64,000 bases of DNA from Ruminococcus sp. (GTDB lineage Bacteria > Bacillota > Clostridia > Oscillospirales > Ruminococcaceae). Below, one piece after another: positions 36,474 to 44,780 of this stretch. Both the position numbers and the translations under genes were made by a program. Every line of letters starts with the position of its first letter. Position 1 is the first letter of the stretch. The notes beneath the pieces were generated by a model that was not told the origin of the DNA, searched no databases, and was given only the letters and a program-made list of their open reading frames with translations. The DNA is taken from contig NZ_JAFUAG010000041.1 of assembly GCF_017464355.1 (NCBI RefSeq), forward strand, positions 1 through 64,000. Direction: 5' to 3'.

Positions 36474-37445
36474 ATGGATAATTCAAAGTTTCTGGAACAG
36501 CTGGAATGCACGGGCATAGTTCCCGTAATAAAGCTTGAAAATACCGATGACGCAGTTCATCTGGCGAAGGCACTTTATGACGGCGGCATACACTGTGCGG
36601 AAGTTACTTTCCGTGCCGAGGGTGCTGATAAGGTCATAGGGGACATGGTAAAGGCTTACCCCGATATGCTCGTAGGTGCAGGCACTGTGCTTACTACCGA
36701 GCAGTGCGACAGAGCCATTGAGGCAGGCGCAAAGTTCTGCGTAGCCCCCGGACTCAATCCCAAGGTCGTTAAGCACTGCCTTGACAAGGGCGTACCTTTC
36801 GCCCCCGGTGTTGCCAACGGTTCTCAGATAGAGCAGGCTATGGAGCTTGGACTCGATTTCGTAAAGTTTTTCCCTGCAGAGCAGGCAGGCGGTCTGCCTT
36901 ACATCAAGGCTGTTTCCGCACCCTATTCCAACATGAAGTTCATGCCCACAGGCGGTGTCAACGAGAACAACCTGAACACCTACCTGGCATTCAAGAAGAT
37001 AGTATGCTGCGGCGGCAGCTGGATAGTTCCCGATAAGCTGGTTAAGGCAGGCAAGTGGGAGGAGATAACCGCCCTCTGCCGCAGTGCCGTTAATAAAATG
37101 CTGGGCTTTTCGCTGGCACACATCGGTATCAACTGCAATAATGAAAACGCTGCCCTTGAAGTTTCTTCCAAGTTCGACAAGCTTTTCGGATGGGAGCAGA
37201 AAGTGGGCAACAGCAGCGTTTTCGCAGGCGGCGCAGTAGAGTGCATGAAGTCGCCTTTCAAGGGTGAAAAGGGACACATCGCCGTTTCCACCAACAGCGT
37301 GCGAAGGGCAGTTTATCAGTTGGCTCATCAGGGTATCGAGGCTGATATGTCCACTGCGAAATACGATACTGACGGCAGACTGACCGTGGTTTATCTTAAA
37401 GAAGACTTCGGCGGATTTGCAGTTCATTTCGTAGAGAAAAAGTAA
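36474..37445 (+). CDS. eda: KDPG aldolase fused to a C-terminal VOC-like domain
   Basis: 323 residues from the ATG at 36474, eight bases after GGAGG. Residues 1-208 are a class I KDPG/KHG aldolase: Glu43 in AEVTFR, GAGTVLT, and Schiff-base Lys131 in FVKFFPAEQAG, then MPTGGVNENNL. Normal aldolases end near 210. The extra 110 residues (212-323: LAHIGINCNNENAA, GHIAVSTNSVRRAVYQL, FGGFAVHFVE) look like one vicinal-oxygen-chelate (glyoxalase-type) module. The aldolase splits KDPG to pyruvate and glyceraldehyde 3-phosphate; the VOC role is unknown. Confidence 0.9.
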   Translation: MDNSKFLEQLECTGIVPVIKLENTDDAVHLAKALYDGGIHCAEVTFRAEGADKVIGDMVKAYPDMLVGAGTVLTTEQCDRAIEAGAKFCVAPGLNPKVVKHCLDKGVPFAPGVANGSQIEQAMELGLDFVKFFPAEQAGGLPYIKAVSAPYSNMKFMPTGGVNENNLNTYLAFKKIVCCGGSWIVPDKLVKAGKWEEITALCRSAVNKMLGFSLAHIGINCNNENAALEVSSKFDKLFGWEQKVGNSSVFAGGAVECMKSPFKGEKGHIAVSTNSVRRAVYQLAHQGIEADMSTAKYDTDGRLTVVYLKEDFGGFAVHFVEKK

Positions 37446-37481
37446 TTACAAAGCTTTGATCTTTCATAAATATATACCCCA

Positions 37482-37531
37482 AGAAAACGTTATCCCTCAC
37501 CCCGTCATCTGCGGCGGGGGGAACGGATAAC
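37482..37531. promoter_or_regulatory. Operator-like site and GC-rich hairpin upstream of kdgK
   Basis: AGAAAACGTTATCC (37482-37495) matches the LacI/cre-type pattern except at two positions. It runs into a hairpin with outer stem GTTATCC/GGATAAC (37489-37531) and inner ACCCCG/CGGGG-type stem. No T-run follows, so read-through into kdgK is expected. The hairpin resembles those at 40462, 41766 and 59864. Confidence 0.5.
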
Positions 37532-37582
37532 ACTGCGAAAGAATAATAAGGAATATCCGGAATACTAAGGAGTAATGATAGA

Positions 37583-38614
37583 ATGGCAAAGATAGTAACG
37601 ATGGGCGAGATCATGCTCAGGCTGTCTACCCCAAACAATGAAAAGTTCATACAGGCAAATCAGTTCGATATCAACTATGGCGGCGGCGAGGCCAATGTGG
37701 CTGTATCACTGGCAAACTACGGTCATGAGGCTGAGTTCATCACCGCAGTGCCCGATAACCCCATTGGCGCCAGCGCAGTTGCTGCCCTGAGAAAGTACGG
37801 TGTCGAGACCAGGCACATCGCTAAGTGCGGCGAAAGACTGGGCATCTATTTCCTGGAGACAGGCGCTTCCATGAGAGCTTCAAACGTAGTTTATGACAGA
37901 GCAAATTCTTCCATAGCTACAGCTGATGCTTCAAGGTTTGATTTTGATGATATCTTCAAGGACGCTGACTGGTTCCACTTCACAGGTATCACCCCTGCGG
38001 TATCAGACCTGGCAGCAGAAGTTACCGAGGAAGCACTGAAAGCCGCAAGAAAGCACGGTGTCACCGTTTCGGTAGACCTTAACTTCCGCAAGAAGCTGTG
38101 GACCTCCGAAAAGGCACAGAAGGTCATGACAAACTTGATGCAGTATGTTGATGTATGCATAGGCAACGAGGAAGATGCTGAAAAGGTACTGGGCTTCAAG
38201 GCAGGCAAGACTGATGTTACCAAGGGCGAGCTTGAACTGGAGGGCTACAAGGATATCTTCAAGCAGATGATAGACAAGTTCGGCTTCAAGTACGTTATCT
38301 CTTCTCTCCGTGAGAGCCATTCCGCTTCCAACAACGACTGGTCAGCCTGCATAATGGACGGCAAGACAGGGGAGTTTTACCATTCAAGAAAGTACAATGT
38401 TAACCCCATAGTTGACCGTGTAGGCGGCGGCGACTCCTTCGCAGGCGGACTTATCTGCGGCCTGAATGACGGCAAGGATTTCAAGCAGGCGCTGGAATTT
38501 GCAGTGGCAGCTTCCGCCCTTAAGCACACTATCCCCGGTGACTTCAACCTCGTTACCCGTGCTGAGGTCGAGAACCTTGCAGGCGGCGACGCTTCGGGCA
38601 GAGTACAGAGATGA
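37583..38614 (+). CDS. kdgK: 2-keto-3-deoxygluconate kinase (PfkB family)
   Basis: 343 residues with TAAGGAG upstream. PfkB motifs: MGEIMLRLSTPNNEKF at the start, NYGGGEANVAVSLANYG near 30, and anion-hole/catalytic DRVGGGDSFAGGLICG near 280 with the catalytic Asp. The YGGGEANVAV and MGEIMLRL patterns are those of KdgK enzymes. It phosphorylates KDG to KDPG for the aldolase encoded just upstream. Its end overlaps the isomerase gene by four bases. A divergent second copy lies at 46253. Confidence 0.9.
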   Translation: MAKIVTMGEIMLRLSTPNNEKFIQANQFDINYGGGEANVAVSLANYGHEAEFITAVPDNPIGASAVAALRKYGVETRHIAKCGERLGIYFLETGASMRASNVVYDRANSSIATADASRFDFDDIFKDADWFHFTGITPAVSDLAAEVTEEALKAARKHGVTVSVDLNFRKKLWTSEKAQKVMTNLMQYVDVCIGNEEDAEKVLGFKAGKTDVTKGELELEGYKDIFKQMIDKFGFKYVISSLRESHSASNNDWSACIMDGKTGEFYHSRKYNVNPIVDRVGGGDSFAGGLICGLNDGKDFKQALEFAVAASALKHTIPGDFNLVTRAEVENLAGGDASGRVQR

Positions 38615-39447
38615 TGAAGATCTTTATCCGTGCCCACGACCTTGGTGTCAAGGGCGAGGAAAATATCATCGCAAGGCTGAAAGAACTTGGCCTTTCAGGC
38701 GTGCAGCTGGTGACCTACAAATGCCTTGAAGATGTGGCTTATACCCCCGGTTCTCTCACAAGGGAAAGGGCAGCCCGTTTCCACAAGGCCTTTGCTGAGG
38801 CAGGGCTTGAAGTACCGCTGATAGGCGCCTATTTCAATCCCGTTCACCCGAATACCGAAAAGACAGAGAACGGCATAGCTGTTTTCAAGGAACACCTGAC
38901 CCTGGCTAAGGAACTTGGCTGTGATATCGTTGGTTCCGAGACAGGCTCCTATAACGGCGACCCCTGGATATATCACCCCATGAACCGTACCGAAGAAGCT
39001 GTGCAGCGGGTAGTGCGCACTTTCAGCTGCCTCTGCGACCATGCGGCCGATAACGGTGTAAATGTGGGAATGGAGGGTGCTTTCGGCCATGTGTGCTTTG
39101 ATGTGACCACCCTTGACAGAGCCGTTAAGACCATAGGCAGGAGCAACATCAGGATCATATTTGACCTGTACAATTATCTGGACGGTTCTAATGTTGACAG
39201 AATGTACGATATCCTCAGCGAGGGCCTGCAGACCTTCGGCGACAGGATATGCGTTTTCCACATAAAGGACTGTGTGATAAACGCTGACGGTTCCCTTAAG
39301 CAGGTAGGTGTCGGCAAGGGTATATTTGATTACGACAGGATACTTTCCGAGATGAGAAAGGTATGCCCGAATGCGAACCTTGTTCTTGAAGGCACCACAG
39401 GGGAGGATATAGCTCCCGCAATTGCTCACCTGAAAGAGCGTATGTAA
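38611..39447 (+). CDS. Sugar phosphate isomerase/epimerase, TIM barrel
   Basis: 278 residues; ATG at 38611 or 38614, overlapping the kdgK stop. AP-endonuclease-2-type TIM barrel with metal-site residues spread as expected: GSETGSYNGDPW, NVGMEGAFGHV (Glu), IIFDLYNYLDG (Asp), VFHIKDC (His, Asp) and VLEGTTGEDI (Glu). Placed between kdgK and kduI, it probably isomerises or epimerises a uronate or keto-deoxy intermediate, but the substrate is not known. It could handle a sugar that the Uxa or Kdu enzymes cannot use. Confidence 0.8.
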   Translation: MMKIFIRAHDLGVKGEENIIARLKELGLSGVQLVTYKCLEDVAYTPGSLTRERAARFHKAFAEAGLEVPLIGAYFNPVHPNTEKTENGIAVFKEHLTLAKELGCDIVGSETGSYNGDPWIYHPMNRTEEAVQRVVRTFSCLCDHAADNGVNVGMEGAFGHVCFDVTTLDRAVKTIGRSNIRIIFDLYNYLDGSNVDRMYDILSEGLQTFGDRICVFHIKDCVINADGSLKQVGVGKGIFDYDRILSEMRKVCPNANLVLEGTTGEDIAPAIAHLKERM

Positions 39448-39463
39448 ATAGTAGGAGGAAATC

Positions 39464-40300
39464 ATGACTTTAGACATAAGATACAGCAATCACCCCGATG
39501 ATTCAAAGCATTACGATACAGATACTCTTCGTAAGAACTATCTTATCGATACAGTATTTGTTCCCGATGAGATAGCACTTACCTATTCTCATCAGGACAG
39601 AATGATAGCAGGCGGCGCAATGCCCGTCAACAGCGAGCTTAAGCTGGGCAGCACCAAGGAGCTTGGCACAGAGTTCTTCTTGGAAAGAAGAGAGATGGGT
39701 CTTATAAATGTCGGCGGAAAGGGTATCATCACCCTTGACGGCACCGATCATGAGCTTGATTACAAGGACGGTATGTACATCGGCATGGGCACTAAGGATA
39801 TCACCTTTAAGTCCGTTGACAGTGCAAATCCCGCAAAGTTCTACATCAACTCCAGCCCCGCCCACAAGGCTTATCCCACAGTTTTCATCACCAAGGAGAA
39901 GGCAAACCACAGACCTCTGGGCAGTGAGGAAAACATGAACAAGCGTGTGGTAAACCAGTATATCCACCCTAATGTATGCGAGTCCTGTTCACTGCAGATG
40001 GGCATGACCGAGCTGGACAAGACAAGCTCCTGGAACACCATGCCCTCACATACCCACGAGAGAAGAATGGAAGTTTACTTCTATTTTGAGCTGGAAGATG
40101 ATAACGTGGTATTCCATTTCATGGGTCAGCCCCAGGAGACCAGACATATCATCATGCATAATGAGCAGGCTGTGATCAGCCCCAGCTGGTCCATACACAG
40201 CGGCACAGCTACCAGCAACTACACATTCATCTGGGGTATGTGCGGCGAGAACCAGACCTATGATGATATGGACACCATAGGCAATCTCGATCTGAAATAG
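39464..40300 (+). CDS. kduI: 5-dehydro-4-deoxy-D-glucuronate isomerase
   Basis: 278 residues with AGGAGG upstream. KduI pattern along the whole length: IRYSNHPDDSKHYDT, NTMPSHTHERRMEVYFYFE with the zinc ligands His, His and Glu, HIIMHNEQAVISPSWSIHSG with the last His, and the usual closing FIWGMCGENQTYDDMD. Length matches the family. It converts 5-keto-4-deoxyuronate, formed from unsaturated galacturonate, to 2,5-diketo-3-deoxygluconate for KduD. Confidence 0.95.
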   Translation: MTLDIRYSNHPDDSKHYDTDTLRKNYLIDTVFVPDEIALTYSHQDRMIAGGAMPVNSELKLGSTKELGTEFFLERREMGLINVGGKGIITLDGTDHELDYKDGMYIGMGTKDITFKSVDSANPAKFYINSSPAHKAYPTVFITKEKANHRPLGSEENMNKRVVNQYIHPNVCESCSLQMGMTELDKTSSWNTMPSHTHERRMEVYFYFELEDDNVVFHFMGQPQETRHIIMHNEQAVISPSWSIHSGTATSNYTFIWGMCGENQTYDDMDTIGNLDLK

Positions 40301-40621
40301 CATTCAAGGACCACCCTATTGAGGTATCGTACTTATCCTTTCTTGCATAGTGCGGTATCGGATATGGTCCCGAAGCAGCAGGCTATCGGTGAACACAGCA
40401 TTCTCTGTGTAACTGACAGTCTGCTGTGCAGGGGCTACATCTCACCTCCTTATTTTGAATTTGTATTGTCCCCCGCAGTGCGCGGGGGGAGCAATACACA
40501 ATTCTCCTTCCAAAATTATTTTCCGATCCTGCTGTGCGTTGCAGCATATGTAATGCACAGCAGAGTTGGGAAGTTTCCCAAGTAACGTAAAACATAAACT
40601 ATGAAAAGTGTGGGTTGACTT
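40301..40621. other. Gap with GC-rich hairpin and inverted repeats
   Basis: 321 bases without a supported gene. A long hairpin at 40462-40498 pairs TGTATTG-TCCCCCGC with GCGGGGGGA-G-CAATACA. A second inverted repeat CTGCTGTGC/GCACAGCAG spans 40529-40563, and a third copy of CTGCTGTGC is at 40421-40429. No good promoter or terminator tail was seen, so these may be RNA-processing or mobile palindromic elements. Confidence 0.5.
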
Positions 40622-41722
40622 ATGGCTTATTTAACTTTACGAGGAATCAACAAGATCTATCCCAACGGCTACCATGCCGTACATGATTTCAATCTTGAGA
40701 TCGAGAAAGGCGAGTTCATCGTGTTTGTCGGTTCATCGGGCTGCGGCAAATCGACGACCCTGCGTATGATCGCAGGACTTGAAAATATCAGCAAGGGCGA
40801 GTTCTACATCGACGGCGAGCGTGCCAACGAGAAAGGCCCCCGTGAGCGCGGAGTTGCCATGGTCTTCCAGAGCTATGCGCTCTATCCTCACATGACCGTT
40901 TACGATAACCTTGCTTTCGGTCTTGAACTGCAGGGCGTTGACGATGATGTCATAGAGCAGCGGGTAAAGTCCACTGCGGCCATACTCGGCCTGACAGATT
41001 ACCTTGAAAGACTTCCCCGTGAGCTTTCAGGCGGACAGCGCCAGCGTGTGGCTGTTGGCCGTGCCATTATCAGAAAGGTGGATATCTTCCTGATGGACGA
41101 GCCCCTTTCCAATCTGGACGCCAAGCAGCGTGTCACCATGCGTTCCGAGATAACCCAGATACACCGCGAAACAGGTGCTACTACCATATATGTTACCCAC
41201 GACCAGACAGAAGCCATGACCATGGCAGACAGGATAGTTGTCATGAAAGACGGCTATGTACAGCAGGTGGGTACCCCCTACGACCTCTATTTTGAACCGA
41301 CGAATATGTTCGTTGCGGGTTTCATAGGTGAGCCTCCCATGAACTTCATCGAGAGCCGCCTTGAAAACGGCAAGCTGGATATCAACAGCAACATCGTTGA
41401 CCTGAGCTTTGCGGCCGACAGGGAAGTCCTTGAAAAGTACGAGGGCAAGGATATAGTCTTCGGCTTCCGTCCCGAAGCTGTAAAGGTCGTTAAGGACGAG
41501 CCCGTGGAGAATGCCTACAACTTCTCCTGCGTGGTGGAGCTGGTAGAGCTGCTGGGCGATAACACCAATGTTTATGTGGATATCTACGGTACCTCCAGCA
41601 TACTTAAGGTAGACCCCCACGAGTCACCTGCAATAAATACAGGCTTTGAATTTGCGGTCCCCTACGGCAGCGTATATCTCTTCGACAAAGAGACCGAAAA
41701 GCGCATAAAACTCAGAAAGTAA
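40622..41722 (+). CDS. MsmX/UgpC-type sugar ABC transporter ATPase, second copy
   Basis: 366 residues. Walker A GSSGCGKST near 39-47, signature ELSGGQRQRVAVGRAI, Walker B IFLMDEPLSNLDAKQ, YVTHDQTEAMTMAD, and a TOBE regulatory region (FGFRPEAVKVV). It stands without permeases nearby, like B. subtilis MsmX, which serves several sugar importers. It may supplement the ATPase at 28139 or serve importers elsewhere. The start region lacks a strong ribosome binding site (GGGTTG). Confidence 0.9.
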   Translation: MAYLTLRGINKIYPNGYHAVHDFNLEIEKGEFIVFVGSSGCGKSTTLRMIAGLENISKGEFYIDGERANEKGPRERGVAMVFQSYALYPHMTVYDNLAFGLELQGVDDDVIEQRVKSTAAILGLTDYLERLPRELSGGQRQRVAVGRAIIRKVDIFLMDEPLSNLDAKQRVTMRSEITQIHRETGATTIYVTHDQTEAMTMADRIVVMKDGYVQQVGTPYDLYFEPTNMFVAGFIGEPPMNFIESRLENGKLDINSNIVDLSFAADREVLEKYEGKDIVFGFRPEAVKVVKDEPVENAYNFSCVVELVELLGDNTNVYVDIYGTSSILKVDPHESPAINTGFEFAVPYGSVYLFDKETEKRIKLRK

Positions 41723-41765
41723 GCGTTTTTCCAATAACATAGAATTCCCCCTTTCTTTCTCTCAT

Positions 41766-41802
41766 TTATGTTTTTCCCCGCCCTGTGCGGGGGAAAGCAT
41801 AA
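41766..41802. repeat. GC-rich intergenic hairpin
   Basis: Stem TTATG-TTTTTCCCCGC paired with GCGGGGGAAA-GCATAA and a CCTGT loop, between the second ATPase gene and uxaB. It has the same plan as the hairpins at 37489, 40462 and 59864 (variable outer arm, CCCCGC/GCGGGG inner arm). Confidence 0.6.
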
Positions 41803-41845
41803 TATTTTAGTAAGACAGGAAATCAAATATATCAGGGTGGTTAAT

Positions 41846-43282
41846 ATGAAAGAACTTAACAGAAAAAACTACGAAACAGTTTCAAGACCCATAAAGATAC
41901 TCCAGTTTGGCGAGGGCAACTTTCTTCGTGCCTTTGTGGATTGGATACTCCAGGACCTGAACGACAACGGTATTATAAATGCAAACGCTGTTGTGGTACA
42001 GCCTACCCCCGCAGGCAGGAACAAGGAGCTTGCCTCCCAGGACGGCCTGTATACCCTTTGCCTTGAAGGCATAGAAAAGGGCGAGCGTGTGCAGTCTCGG
42101 CAGATAATAGATGTGCTGGGCGATTTCGTCTGCCCCTACACCGAGTATGCAAAATATCTTGAATATGCAAAAAGCGATGACCTGGAGATAGTTGTATCCA
42201 ACACCACCGAGGCAGGCATTGCCCTTGATGAAAGCGATACCGACTTCAGCGTATGTCCCAAAAGCTTTCCTGGAAAGCTGCTGGCTTTCCTGAAAGCAAG
42301 ATATGACCATTTTGACGGCGATACCGAAAAGGGTCTGGCTATAGTGGCCTGCGAGCTTATCGACCACAACGGCGATGAACTCAGGCGTATCCTTGTGGAG
42401 CTTGCAAAGATAAATAACATGGACGAAGCCTTCATAAACTGGCTGACAACAGCTAACCACTTCACAAATACTCTGGTAGACAGGATAGTTCCGGGGTACC
42501 CCAGGGACAACGCTGCCAACGTATGTGAAGAAACAGGCTTCAACGATATAAACATTGATAAGGGCGAGGTCTTCCACCTCTGGGTGCTGCAGAAGGAGCC
42601 CTTTATACAGCAGCGTCTTCCCGCTGACAAGTCAGGGCTGAATGTCATCTTTGCTGATGACATAACTCCATACAAGCAGCGCAAGGTGAAGATACTCAAC
42701 GGTTCCCACACCGCTATGGTGCCTGTGGCATACCTCAGCGGCATAGATACTGTCCGTGAAGCTGTAACAGACAACAGCGTGGGCAGATTTGTGCTTGGTC
42801 TTGTAAACGACGAGATAAAGCCCACCATTGACCTGCCCGCTGATGAAATGGACGCTTTCGCTTCCAGCGTCATCGAGCGTTTCATGAACCCCTTTATCCG
42901 TCACGAGCTTATGAGCATAGCCCTGAATTCCACCACAAAGTTCAGGACAAGGCTGCTGCCCACCTACAATGATTACCGCGCAAAGTTCGGCAAGTCGCCA
43001 AAGCATATACTCTTTGCCTTTGCGTCTATGACAGTATTCTTCCGCGGCAAAAGAGGAGATGAGGATATCGCCCTGAAAGACGATGAAGAGTATCTGAAAT
43101 TCTGGGCAGAACTGTGGCAGCTTGATGACCCCACGGAGATCGCAAGAAAGGCGCTGTCCGCAGAAAACATCTGGCAGCAGGATCTTTCCGATGAGGAAAA
43201 TGTCAGGCTGACAGCAAAGTATATCTCCGATATACTCAATAAGGGCGAAAGGGAGGCCCTCAGAGAATTCTTAGGTGAATAA
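41846..43282 (+). CDS. uxaB: Tagaturonate reductase (altronate oxidoreductase)
   Basis: 478 residues from the ATG at 41846 with GGGTGG upstream; the longer frame runs through the hairpin and is unlikely. Mannitol-dehydrogenase family with NAD-binding start KILQFGEGNFLRAFVDWIL, VVSNTTEAGIA, and the conserved catalytic KVKILNGSHTAMVPVAYLSG. Length and motifs fit UxaB. It reduces D-tagaturonate to D-altronate with NADH. Two bases separate it from uxaA. Confidence 0.93.
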   Translation: MKELNRKNYETVSRPIKILQFGEGNFLRAFVDWILQDLNDNGIINANAVVVQPTPAGRNKELASQDGLYTLCLEGIEKGERVQSRQIIDVLGDFVCPYTEYAKYLEYAKSDDLEIVVSNTTEAGIALDESDTDFSVCPKSFPGKLLAFLKARYDHFDGDTEKGLAIVACELIDHNGDELRRILVELAKINNMDEAFINWLTTANHFTNTLVDRIVPGYPRDNAANVCEETGFNDINIDKGEVFHLWVLQKEPFIQQRLPADKSGLNVIFADDITPYKQRKVKILNGSHTAMVPVAYLSGIDTVREAVTDNSVGRFVLGLVNDEIKPTIDLPADEMDAFASSVIERFMNPFIRHELMSIALNSTTKFRTRLLPTYNDYRAKFGKSPKHILFAFASMTVFFRGKRGDEDIALKDDEEYLKFWAELWQLDDPTEIARKALSAENIWQQDLSDEENVRLTAKYISDILNKGEREALREFLGE

Positions 43283-43283
43283 C

Positions 43284-44762
43284 ATGAAAAAGACGATAAA
43301 GATCAACCCCGATGACCTTGTGGCAGTGGCACTGGCTCCCCTGAAAAAAGGTGAGAGCGCCGAGGGTGTCACCCTGAAAGAGGACATCGAAAAGGGTCAC
43401 AAATTTGCCCTGAAGCCCATTGCTAAGGGCAGCAAGGTCATAAAGTACGGCGAGGTCATAGGCATAGCCAAAGCTGATATCGCTGTAGGTGAACATATAC
43501 ATATCCACAATATGTCCACCAACCTTGAGGGTACGCTGGAATACAGCTACCACAAAAAAGAAATACCCGAGCCGAAGAGGTTTACCTCACGCACGGTAAA
43601 TGTTTATGAGCGTGCGAATGGTGAGGTAGGCATACGCAACGAGCTGTGGGTCATACCCACGGTGGGCTGTGTCAATTCCCAGGCAAGGGCCATAGTTGAC
43701 AGCTTCAACCGTAAGCACCCCGAGGCTGAGGGCATTGACGGCTGCTTCACTTTCACCCACCCCTACGGCTGTTCCCAGATAGGCGATGACCACGAGCGCA
43801 CCAAAGTAATTCTTCAGCGCATGGTAAGGCACCCCAACTGCGGCGGTGTACTGGTGCTGGGACTTGGCTGCGAGAACAACCGCATGGATATCTTCCGTGA
43901 AACCTTAGGGGACTATGACAAGGAACGCACCGAGTTCCTGATAGCCCAGGAGGTAGCTGATGAGATAGCCGAGGGTACTGCGCTGCTGGAAAAGCTCTAT
44001 GAAAAGGCAAAGACCGACAGGCGTGTGCCGAGAGATATCTCCTGCCTGAGGATAGGCCTTAAATGCGGCGGCTCCGACGGACTTTCGGGCATAACCGCCA
44101 ACCCCCTTGTAGGCAGATTTTCCGATTACATGGCGGCAGTAGGCGGAACTACCGTGCTGACGGAAGTACCTGAGATGTTCGGCGCTGAACAGCTTCTCAT
44201 GGACAGGGCCAAGGACGAAGAGACCTTTGGAAAGATAGTCAAGCTTGTAAACGGATTTAAGGAATATTATCAGAAGCATGACCAGCCCGTTTATGAGAAC
44301 CCCTCTCCGGGCAACAAGGCAGGGGGCATAACCACCCTTGAAGACAAGTCCCTGGGCTGCACCCAGAAATCGGGTACAAGTGAGGTATGTGATGTTCTGT
44401 TTGATGGTGATGCACTTACTTCCCATGGGCTCAATCTTCTCAACGGCCCCGGCAACGACATGGTCGCTGTGACGAACCTGGCTTCTGCGGGCTGCCATAT
44501 GGTACTTTTCACCACAGGCAGAGGCACGCCTTTCGGAGGTTTCGTACCCACCGTGAAGATATCCACCAATTCCGAGCTTGCCCGCCGCAAGCCCAACTGG
44601 ATAGATTTCAACGCAGGGGACATCGCTGAGGGCGAAAGCTTTGAGACAAGACTTGAAGCCCTGGCAGACCTGGTAGCTGCCACCGCCAGCGGTATGCAGA
44701 CCGTAAACGAAAAGTACAATTCCCGTGATATCGCGATTTTCAAAACAGGTGTCACGCTGTAA
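43284..44762 (+). CDS. uxaA: Altronate dehydratase
   Basis: 492 residues from the ATG at 43284 (a GTG nine bases earlier overlaps uxaB). The N-terminal SAF domain (1-90: NPDDLVAVALAPLKKGE, HIHNMSTNLEG) joins the UxaA catalytic region with VGIRNELWVIPTVGCVN, FTHPYGCSQIGDDH, GLKCGGSDGLSGITANPL and GNKAGGITTLEDKSLGCTQK, including cysteines likely to bind iron. It dehydrates D-altronate to KDG. Part of the uxaB-uxaA-uxaC operon. Confidence 0.94.
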   Translation: MKKTIKINPDDLVAVALAPLKKGESAEGVTLKEDIEKGHKFALKPIAKGSKVIKYGEVIGIAKADIAVGEHIHIHNMSTNLEGTLEYSYHKKEIPEPKRFTSRTVNVYERANGEVGIRNELWVIPTVGCVNSQARAIVDSFNRKHPEAEGIDGCFTFTHPYGCSQIGDDHERTKVILQRMVRHPNCGGVLVLGLGCENNRMDIFRETLGDYDKERTEFLIAQEVADEIAEGTALLEKLYEKAKTDRRVPRDISCLRIGLKCGGSDGLSGITANPLVGRFSDYMAAVGGTTVLTEVPEMFGAEQLLMDRAKDEETFGKIVKLVNGFKEYYQKHDQPVYENPSPGNKAGGITTLEDKSLGCTQKSGTSEVCDVLFDGDALTSHGLNLLNGPGNDMVAVTNLASAGCHMVLFTTGRGTPFGGFVPTVKISTNSELARRKPNWIDFNAGDIAEGESFETRLEALADLVAATASGMQTVNEKYNSRDIAIFKTGVTL

Positions 44763-44780
44763 AATAGTAAGGAGCAGACT

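Noticed and set aside
40319-40585. 88-codon frame in the gap before the second ATPase
   Set aside because: It runs through a long hairpin and inverted repeats and has no coding character.
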